A DNA stretch of 13,911 nt from Actinomycetota bacterium (GTDB lineage: Bacteria; Actinomycetota; Actinomycetes; Streptosporangiales; Streptosporangiaceae). Below the pieces are notes generated by a model. The model saw only the letters and a list, made by a program, of their open reading frames with translations. It was not told the origin of the DNA and did not search any database. Below, piece after piece: positions 7,551 to 12,781 of this stretch. Each line of letters opens with the position of its first letter. Positions within the stretch are counted from its first letter, which is position 1. Position numbers and translations under genes: made by a program. Location: the NCBI GenBank assembly GCA_003140115.1, contig PLIQ01000407.1, positions 1-13,911 of the forward strand, read 5' to 3'.

Positions 7551-7556
7551 CCTCCT
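7551..7556 (-). promoter_or_regulatory. Ribosome binding site of the ABC1/UbiB gene
   Basis: A perfect AGGAGG on the minus strand, five bases before ATG 7543-7545. It sets the start codon and is the strongest Shine-Dalgarno sequence at any gene start in the window. Confidence 0.8.
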
Positions 7557-7566
7557 GCAACACACG

Positions 7567-8664
7567 CTAGGAAGCATCCGTTACCGCATCGTTACGGCGT
7601 AGCGGCGTAGGTGCAGAACCGTGACGGTAATCACACGCCGCACCGCACGAACACGCCGGGTGCGGCGGCCAGGTCCGGCGCCGCCACTGCCAGTCCGGCA
7701 GCACCACCTCGAGCGTCCCGTTCACCGTGGCCGGGACCGCCAGCGGTCGGTCGATGAGCGCGAGCGCCTGCGCACAGGCCAGCGCGGCCGTCATCGCGGC
7801 CAGTACGGTGTCACAGGCCTGCGGCTGGACCCGGGCGAAGGTGGCCTGGGCCACGATCTTGGGCCAGGCCGGGTCGGCGTCGGCCTTGCGCAGGTCCACA
7901 CAGCGCAGACACGCCGAACGCCCCGGCCGCACCAGCGGCCCGATCACGCCGATCGCCTCGCCAGCCGACACGGCCAGGTGGGGCACGCGGTCGCGTACCA
8001 GGCCTTCGGTCAGGTCCGGCAGCGTCGGCCTGGTCAAGATGACCAGATCCGGGATCGTGCCGTCGTCGCCGGTGCGGACGTCGGGCGCGGCCCGCCCGAC
8101 GGCCCGGGCCGCACCCTCTTGCCGCGGCGAACCCAGGTCGGCCTCGACCAGCCCGGCGGGCGTGAGGTCAGCGGGCTCGGCTGGCTCCGGGTCGGCGCAC
8201 ACGACGTGTCCCACCCCCGAGGCGGCCAGGAAGCTGGCCAGGCACGCGCCGGTCCGGCCCGCCCCGTGCACCCGGACGAAGGCGGACCGCCGGCGGGCCA
8301 GGGTGCGCGCCCCGCCGTCCCCGTCCGCGTAGGCCAGCGCCGCCGTGGCCAGTTCCGGCGCCAGCCGGGCCCGCACCCGGTCCGGGAGGAAGGCGTGCAG
8401 GCCGATCGGGAAGTCGTCCAGGACCCCCGCGTCGCCCAGCAGCACCAGCACCCGGCTCACCGCGTCCGCCGGGATGCCGTACGCCTGCGCCGTGGCGATC
8501 AGGCTGTCCCGGTCCCGGCTCCCGTCCAGCAGGCTGATCACGGCCGCCGCGGGCCCGAGCCCGCCCAGCGCGACCGCCCGCCGCGGATCCACCCCGAACT
8601 GCAGCGTGTCCCGATCCCGCCACAGCGGCAGCAGTCCCGCCCTCAACGCTGGTCTCACGGTCAC
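7567..8664 (-). CDS. ThiF/E1-like protein of the TOMM cyclodehydratase/leader-binding type
   Basis: A 365-residue protein. Residues 1-110 look like the N-terminal winged-helix/leader-binding region of TOMM (thiazole/oxazole-modified microcin) partner proteins. Residues 128-300 resemble an E1/ThiF Rossmann domain with VHGAGRTG at 132-139 and CADPE at 156-160, followed by PADLTPAGL and a C-terminal Zn-type cysteine set: Cys252 and Cys255 in CLRC, then Cys338, Cys340 and Cys344. The stretch CLRCVDLRKADADPAWP is characteristic of this family. The usual E1 ATP-site Arg/Lys pair is not evident, so adenylation activity is doubtful. No YcaO gene or precursor peptide is in the window. The start is GTG 8662-8664; no good ribosome site precedes it, and another in-frame GTG at 8656-8658 is possible. 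It lies 39 bp after the DUF1275 gene and 21 bp before ABC1/UbiB, a pairing I recall from Rv3196-Rv3197. The role is unknown. Confidence 0.8.
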   Translation of the reverse strand: MTVRPALRAGLLPLWRDRDTLQFGVDPRRAVALGGLGPAAAVISLLDGSRDRDSLIATAQAYGIPADAVSRVLVLLGDAGVLDDFPIGLHAFLPDRVRARLAPELATAALAYADGDGGARTLARRRSAFVRVHGAGRTGACLASFLAASGVGHVVCADPEPAEPADLTPAGLVEADLGSPRQEGAARAVGRAAPDVRTGDDGTIPDLVILTRPTLPDLTEGLVRDRVPHLAVSAGEAIGVIGPLVRPGRSACLRCVDLRKADADPAWPKIVAQATFARVQPQACDTVLAAMTAALACAQALALIDRPLAVPATVNGTLEVVLPDWQWRRRTWPPHPACSCGAACDYRHGSAPTPLRRNDAVTDAS

Positions 8665-8685
8665 ATGCTGACAGCCCGGTGTGAC
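8660..8685. repeat. Nested inverted repeat over the ThiF-like gene start
   Basis: GTCACA (8660-8665) and TGTGAC (8680-8685) form a perfect 6-bp inverted repeat. Almost concentric inside it is GCTG-A-CAGC (8668-8676). In the minus-strand transcript the GTG start codon (8662-8664) falls in the 3' arm, so a hairpin would bury the start. As DNA it is a plausible operator half-site pair. Function is inferred only. Confidence 0.4.
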
Positions 8686-8703
8686 ATTTCGCCCCGGCCC
8701 CGG

Positions 8704-9474
8704 CTACCGGTGCAGCCGCCGCGCCCGCCAGCCCGGCCCGGTAGCCGCCACGATGGTCGTGATCAGCGCGGCCAGCGGCAGGGCGGGCACCCCGTCGGCC
8801 GCGGTCGCCACCAACAGCCCGCTCAGGCTGGCCCCGGCCACCAGCCCGATCAGCACCCCGAACCGCCGCACTGCGTTCGGCGTGCGCTTCCCCGGGCTGG
8901 CCAGCGAGGAGACCAGCCCGGTCAAGGTCCCGGTCAGGTACGTGGTCGACACCTCGGTCAGGCCCATGTTGTTGACCGCGAAGGATTGCATGCCCATCGC
9001 GGCGGTCAGCGTGGCCAGCAGGCTGAACTGCGCCCACCCGGCCGGCCTGGCCCCGCTGACCTCCCAGCCCACCGTGAACCCCGCCAGCAGCGTCAGCTCC
9101 GCGAGCAGGACCCCCAGGACGTGCCTCGGCAGCACGCCCCCGTCCCCCAAATCCGAGGCCGAAGCCGATCCCGGGTCCGTGTCCGAGTCCGAAGGCGTGC
9201 CTTTGACCGAGAGCGAGCCGGTCTTGACCCCGTGCCCGATCCAGGTACCGCAGGCCACGCCCGTGATGTAGCCGGCGATCGAGACCGTGGTGTGGAAGGC
9301 CAGGGTCGCCGACCCGCGCGCCACGGCCAGCCCCCACAGCACGATGTTCCCGGTCATGACGCTGGCGAAGACGTTGCCCAGCCGGGTGAAGCTGGCCACG
9401 TCGGCCGCTCCCGACGCGAAGGTCAGGGCGATCGCGATCACGGTCAGGATCCGCTGTCTGCGTCCGCTGTTCAT
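8704..9474 (-). CDS. DUF1275 (YoaK-type) multi-pass membrane protein
   Basis: A 256-residue integral membrane protein of the DUF1275 family, whose function is not established (sometimes suggested to be a transporter). Family signatures: FTRLGNVFASVMTGN at residues 29-43, AMGMQS at 159-164 and TTYLTGTLTG at 177-186. Hydrophobic stretches at about 9-20, 34-52, 57-80, 116-136, 175-192, 205-224 and 229-246 suggest six or seven membrane spans. Residues 95-108 form a hydrophilic loop of alternating Ser, Asp and Ala between the third and fourth spans, longer than I expect for the family. The C-terminus is basic (WRARRLHR), consistent with a cytoplasmic end. ATG 9472-9474 is chosen because the family motif begins soon after it; longer readings run back into the VWA gene. 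It begins 11 bp after the VWA stop. A TAACCT hexamer (9483-9488, minus) eight bases upstream could be a local leaderless promoter, but this is weak. Confidence 0.88.
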   Translation of the reverse strand: MNSGRRQRILTVIAIALTFASGAADVASFTRLGNVFASVMTGNIVLWGLAVARGSATLAFHTTVSIAGYITGVACGTWIGHGVKTGSLSVKGTPSDSDTDPGSASASDLGDGGVLPRHVLGVLLAELTLLAGFTVGWEVSGARPAGWAQFSLLATLTAAMGMQSFAVNNMGLTEVSTTYLTGTLTGLVSSLASPGKRTPNAVRRFGVLIGLVAGASLSGLLVATAADGVPALPLAALITTIVAATGPGWRARRLHR

Positions 9475-9485
9475 CGCCCGACAGG

Positions 9486-10667
9486 TTAGTCCTGTACCCG
9501 GACGGCGCGGGCCCAGGACGGCGCGTCCGGCGCGCCGGGCCCCAGCAGGCCGATCACCACCCGCGTTCCCTTCGGCGCCTGCGAGGGCCACGGGGTGTAC
9601 CCGTCGGTCAGCACGACCGTGACGGCGGGCCGGGGCCGCAGCGCGGCCGCCGCCGCGATGCCCGTGCCCATCTCGGTCCCGCCGCCGCCGACCAGGTGGA
9701 CCTGGCGGGCCGAGCTGACCCGCTGGGCCGGGCCGACCGCGGTGTCGCAGGCCAGCACGCGGACCTGCCGGGCCATGCCGAGGGCGCGCAGCAGCCCCTC
9801 GACCTCGGCCAGCGCCGCGGCCAGCAGGTCCTCGGTCATGCTGCCCGAGGTGTCGCAGACCACGGCGACCTCGGGTACCGGCCGCCGCAGCGCCGGCAGC
9901 ACCACGTTCCCGGCCACGGCGGCGCGCCGCGACGGCCGCCGGTAAGAGTAGTCGACCGCGCCCGAGACCTCGGCCACCGCGCGGCGCAGTTCGGCCGCGA
10001 GTACCTTGCGCCAGTTGACCTTCGGGTTGAGGATCTGCTCGGCCCAGCGCAGCAGCCCGCCCGGCACCGTCCCGGCCACCTTGGCGTGCGCGATGACGTC
10101 TTGCGCCACCTGCCGGCGCAGCAGGTCGGCCTGCCAGGCGGGCAGCCCCGGCGGGCCGTCGCCCGGCCGCGGCACCCCGTCGGCGCCGCTCCCGCAGTCA
10201 AGCCAGTCGCCCGCCGCCTCCTTTATTTGGCCCGAACGGTCCGTGGTGCCAGCCTCGAAGTACTGCTCGGCCAGCAGCCCGTCCGGCGCGCCGAGGTCAC
10301 GGGGCAGCACCGGCCGGCCGGGTAGCTCCAGCCCGGCCGGGATCAGGTCGTCGTTGATCTCCGCGTCGGCTGCCTGTACCCACCGTCGTGCGTCCTGCGA
10401 GGTCACCCCGAACGCCTGGGCCCGCTCCCCGTGGGTCCGCAGCAAGTGGCAGACGTGGTGCACGAGCACGCTGCCCAGCTGGGCGGCGGTCCAGTCCGCG
10501 GTCAGGTCCGGGTCGGCCCGCATCCGCCAGTTCTCGTCCACCGACACGGTCCCGCTCCCGGCCGCCGCGACCACCTCCGCGCCGAACAACCCAGTGGCCA
10601 GATACGGAAACCGGTCCGTAGCCCACAGCCGGGCCGCCGCCAGCCCGTCAATCCGCCGCTCAGTCAT
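9486..10667 (-). CDS. DUF2201-type putative metallopeptidase/VWA domain protein
   Basis: A 393-residue cytosolic protein with two parts. The N-terminal part (about 1-240) matches the metallopeptidase-like region seen in DUF2201 proteins: VLVHHVCHLLRTH at residues 68-79, where HExxH is expected, and ADAEINDDL at 100-108. Here the catalytic Glu is replaced by His71 (H70-H71-V-C-H74), so zinc peptidase activity is doubtful. The C-terminal part (about 265-393) is a VWA domain with an intact MIDAS: DTSGS at 272-276, Thr331 in GGGGTEMG, and Asp355 in LTDG. A Gly/Pro-rich linker lies near 157-176. ATG 10665-10667 starts 13 bp after the ATPase stop, with GAGGG about ten bases upstream. VWA proteins next to MoxR AAA+ ATPases act as substrate adaptors or metal-dependent partners in other systems (such as RavA-ViaA and the CoxD/CoxE pair), so the two probably work together. 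The target is unknown. Confidence 0.88.
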   Translation of the reverse strand: MTERRIDGLAAARLWATDRFPYLATGLFGAEVVAAAGSGTVSVDENWRMRADPDLTADWTAAQLGSVLVHHVCHLLRTHGERAQAFGVTSQDARRWVQAADAEINDDLIPAGLELPGRPVLPRDLGAPDGLLAEQYFEAGTTDRSGQIKEAAGDWLDCGSGADGVPRPGDGPPGLPAWQADLLRRQVAQDVIAHAKVAGTVPGGLLRWAEQILNPKVNWRKVLAAELRRAVAEVSGAVDYSYRRPSRRAAVAGNVVLPALRRPVPEVAVVCDTSGSMTEDLLAAALAEVEGLLRALGMARQVRVLACDTAVGPAQRVSSARQVHLVGGGGTEMGTGIAAAAALRPRPAVTVVLTDGYTPWPSQAPKGTRVVIGLLGPGAPDAPSWARAVRVQD

Positions 10668-10680
10668 GGCGTGTCAGCCC

Positions 10681-11772
10681 TCAGCCCTGCAAAAGCCCCG
10701 CGGCGCGCAGCACCGGGGCGAACATCCGGACCTCCTCGGGCAGCGCCACCCCGTCCGGACGGCACCGGGCCAGCACGCGCGCCGCGGCGGCCGCCATGTC
10801 CAGGGCCGAGTCCGCGGCCAGGCCGAGGACCTGCCAGCCGGCCGTCCAGCGTTCGGGGGTCGGGTTCGACGCGACCGCCGAGGCGATCGAGGCCAGCGCG
10901 GCGTAGGCCCGGTCGCCGCGTTCCGGTAGCCGGAACGAGGCCGGGTCGGCCAGCACTTGCTCCGGGTCGGGCAGGTCCATCTCCACCAGCCAGGCCAGGA
11001 ACTCCACCCCGGCGCCGTCGCCCACGGCGCCCCTGACCAGCGCCGAGCGCGCCTCGTCGGAGGTGCCCGCCGCGCCTGCGGCGGCCATCAGGCGGCCCGC
11101 CATCTCCCAGGTCCGCGGCGACGGCCAGCCGCGCCCGGCCGAGGCCGCGTCGGTCGGCGGGGCGCAGGCCAGCGCGGGCCGGACGTGCAGGAACGCCGCG
11201 ACCAGGCCGCGGGACAAGATCTCTTCGGCCTGCCAGCCGTCGGGCAGCAGCGGGATCTCCGGTGGCGCCCAGCCGCCCGCCAGGCCGTCAGCGACCGCGC
11301 GGGGATGGGCCAGCCAGGACAGGTGGCACAGCCGGTTGGCCAGCGGCGCGGACAGGTCCCAGCCGTCCGCGGCCTGCTCGGGCGGGTTGGCCGCGGCCAC
11401 CACCGCGACCTCGTCCGGCAGGGTCAGGTCACCGACGGCCCGTTCCAGTACCACCCGGAGCAGGGCCGCCTGCACCGCGGGCGGCGCGGTGGACAGCTCG
11501 TCGAGGAACAGCAGGCCGTGCCCGGCCTCGGCCAGCCGCCGGGCCCAGGCCGGGGGAGCGAACCTGACCACTTCGCCGACCACGATGGGCAGCCCGGCGA
11601 AGTCGGAGGGCTCCCTGATCGAGGCGATGACCGTCTCGCAGGGCAGGTCCATGGCCCGGGCCATGGCCCGGATGGCCGAGGTCTTACCGGTCCCGGGCGC
11701 CCCCCACAGCAGCACCGGCACCCGCGCCGCCACCGCCACCCCAAGCGCCTCCGCCGCCGGATTGTCGCTCAT
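10681..11772 (-). CDS. MoxR-like AAA+ ATPase
   Basis: A 363-residue AAA+ ATPase, probably a hexameric chaperone-like remodelling motor. Walker A GAPGTGKT is at residues 24-31, Walker B LLFLDE at 87-92 with its catalytic Glu, sensor-1 Asn129 in AAANP, and a candidate arginine finger Arg147 in PLANR. REPSDFAGLP at 53-62 is typical of the MoxR branch in actinobacterial MoxR/VWA clusters. The C-terminal 150 residues are a helical lid plus an Ala-rich tail with no recognised domain. ATG 11770-11772 has GGGAG seven bases upstream (11780-11784). An in-frame upstream ATG at 11794-11796 is separated from it by a TAA and so cannot be used for this protein. The gene sits 61 bp after an uncharacterised gene and 13 bp before the VWA gene. 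The substrate is unknown. Confidence 0.92.
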   Translation of the reverse strand: MSDNPAAEALGVAVAARVPVLLWGAPGTGKTSAIRAMARAMDLPCETVIASIREPSDFAGLPIVVGEVVRFAPPAWARRLAEAGHGLLFLDELSTAPPAVQAALLRVVLERAVGDLTLPDEVAVVAAANPPEQAADGWDLSAPLANRLCHLSWLAHPRAVADGLAGGWAPPEIPLLPDGWQAEEILSRGLVAAFLHVRPALACAPPTDAASAGRGWPSPRTWEMAGRLMAAAGAAGTSDEARSALVRGAVGDGAGVEFLAWLVEMDLPDPEQVLADPASFRLPERGDRAYAALASIASAVASNPTPERWTAGWQVLGLAADSALDMAAAAARVLARCRPDGVALPEEVRMFAPVLRAAGLLQG

Positions 11773-11775
11773 GCT

Positions 11776-11837
11776 TTAACTCCCGGGCTCGCTCATGCTG
11801 TATCGCCCCGCTCGCCTACAGACCAAGGCTCGCTCAT
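11776..11837 (-). other. Two overlapping micro-reading frames (14 and 6 codons) before the ATPase gene
   Basis: On the minus strand ATGAGCGA occurs three times, with ATGs at 11837, 11796 and 11772. The first (11793-11837) encodes MSEPWSVGERGDTA and starts within the TGA of the upstream gene (ATGA overlap). Its own TGA overlaps the second ATG in the same way. The second (11776-11796) encodes MSEPGS and ends TAA three bases before the ATPase ATG. The arrangement is read directly from sequence. Whether these are translated, or are start-region duplications left over from slippage, is unknown. No ribosome site precedes the first frame beyond GGGAGA at 11838-11843. Confidence 0.4.
11780..11784 (-). 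promoter_or_regulatory. Ribosome binding site of the MoxR ATPase gene
   Basis: GGGAG on the minus strand, seven bases before ATG 11770-11772. It lies inside a six-codon reading frame (11776-11796), so reading of that frame would cover and then release the site. Confidence 0.55.
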
Positions 11838-12781
11838 ATCTCCCAGTGTGGGGCATCGGCGGGACTGTCCTCGCTGGCGTGGGCGTCCAGTTGCTCGGGT
11901 TCGGCGCCGGGCGCGCGCAGCCCGAGCACGCGGGCGGCCGGCCAGCCCGGCTCTTGCACCGCGACGATCAGGTGCCGTCCGATCCGGGCCAGCCCGCAGG
12001 CCCAGACCGAGGCCAGCCACCCGGCGGGCAGGCTGACCCGGAGCCGGCGGTCTGCTCCGCGCCCGGTCAGCTCGGCCGATCCCCAGCCCGGTCCGGAGTG
12101 CAGGCTCACCACGACCTGGTCGGGGTCGATCCCGAGCCACTCCTCGGCCACCGGTGCCAGCCGCCCGGTGATCGCGGCGACCAGCGCGGGGCCCGAGCCG
12201 GCCTGCTCCCCGCCGCCCCGTGCGGTGTGCGTCGCGGCCAGCCGGGCCGCGTGCGTCGCGGCCACCTGCCCCATCAGCCGGACCTGGAACCCGTACCCCA
12301 GCGCGAGCAGCGACAGGAGGTCGTCACGGCGGCGCTGGGCCGCAATCCTTTCCTCCGGCACCTTCCGCTGCCGGGTGCCCCCCCGGGGCAGGGACGGCCC
12401 CGGCTGGCTGGCCGGCCGCATCGGCTTGGTCCGCGCCCCGCCGACCGGTCCGCCGAGCGGCCCGGCTACCGTGCTGCCCGTCTGCTTGGCGGCGAGCACG
12501 TCGTCCCAGTCGACCGCGATCTGATCGGCCGGGCCGCGGGGCCCGATGGCCAGCACCGACAGGTCGTCGGCGTGCCGTTCCCAGGCCTGTGCCGCCTCGA
12601 CGCAGCGGGCCTTCTCCCCGCCCAGGGCGGCGAGCACCAGCTCGGCTTCGACGTCGGCGTGCGACGGCAGCAGCAGCGATCCCGCTTCCCAGCGCACGGC
12701 GTGTCGGCCCGTTCCGCACGGCACCTGCGTCTGACAGCTAGGCAGGCAGTCGAACCACGCCCCGTTCGCTGGTGTGTTCAC
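11834..12781 (-). CDS. Uncharacterised protein in the MoxR/VWA operon
   Basis: A 315-residue soluble protein I cannot assign to a named family. Residues 9-100 contain three early cysteines (Cys12, Cys16, Cys22) followed by HAVRWEAGSLLLPSH and a helical segment, resembling a compact conserved domain; a metal site is possible but unproven. Residues 101-142 are a Gly/Pro/Arg/Lys-rich, probably disordered linker. Residues 143-215 are helical and include two 8-residue repeats, VAATHAAR and LAATHTAR (173-188). Residues 222-290 look beta-rich (VVVSLHSGPGWGSAEL, LRVSLPAGWLASVWA, RHLIVAVQ). The tail is acidic. No signal peptide or membrane span is seen. The start is GTG 12779-12781, which overlaps the upstream TGA as GTGA; an in-frame GTG at 12797-12799 lies inside the upstream gene. 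Tight coupling to its neighbour and co-orientation with the ATPase and VWA genes suggest a partner or adaptor in the same complex (inference). Confidence 0.78.
   Translation of the reverse strand: MNTPANGAWFDCLPSCQTQVPCGTGRHAVRWEAGSLLLPSHADVEAELVLAALGGEKARCVEAAQAWERHADDLSVLAIGPRGPADQIAVDWDDVLAAKQTGSTVAGPLGGPVGGARTKPMRPASQPGPSLPRGGTRQRKVPEERIAAQRRRDDLLSLLALGYGFQVRLMGQVAATHAARLAATHTARGGGEQAGSGPALVAAITGRLAPVAEEWLGIDPDQVVVSLHSGPGWGSAELTGRGADRRLRVSLPAGWLASVWACGLARIGRHLIVAVQEPGWPAARVLGLRAPGAEPEQLDAHASEDSPADAPHWEI
12227..12264. repeat. In-frame 24-bp tandem duplication (14-bp identical core)
   Basis: GTGCGTCGCGGCCA occurs at 12227-12240 and again at 12251-12264, exactly 24 bp (eight codons) apart. 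On the minus strand it encodes the paired octapeptides VAATHAAR and LAATHTAR of the uncharacterised protein. This is probably a replication-slippage duplication within a helical segment. Confidence 0.6.

Noticed and set aside
7567..8664. A TOMM/bacteriocin biosynthesis cluster
   Set aside because: Only the ThiF-like partner is present; no YcaO, dehydrogenase or precursor peptide is visible, so a cluster call is not supported.
8168..9337. 389-codon minus-strand open frame across the DUF1275/ThiF junction
   Set aside because: Gly/Arg/Ala-rich shadow in the wrong frame of two recognised genes.
9483..9488. TAACCT as a leaderless promoter for the DUF1275 gene
   Set aside because: It overlaps the VWA stop codon, has an eight-base spacing and no -35 box; the 11-bp gap is more simply an operon junction.
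7621..9489. 622-codon plus-strand open frame across the ThiF-like and DUF1275 genes
   Set aside because: It spans two real minus-strand genes and their junction, has a highly biased composition, and shows no motif.
10217..10224. AAAGGAGG on the minus strand, a perfect Shine-Dalgarno inside the VWA gene
   Set aside because: No ATG or GTG follows at a usable distance and the VWA frame reads straight through (QIKEAAGD), so it is probably coincidental coding sequence.
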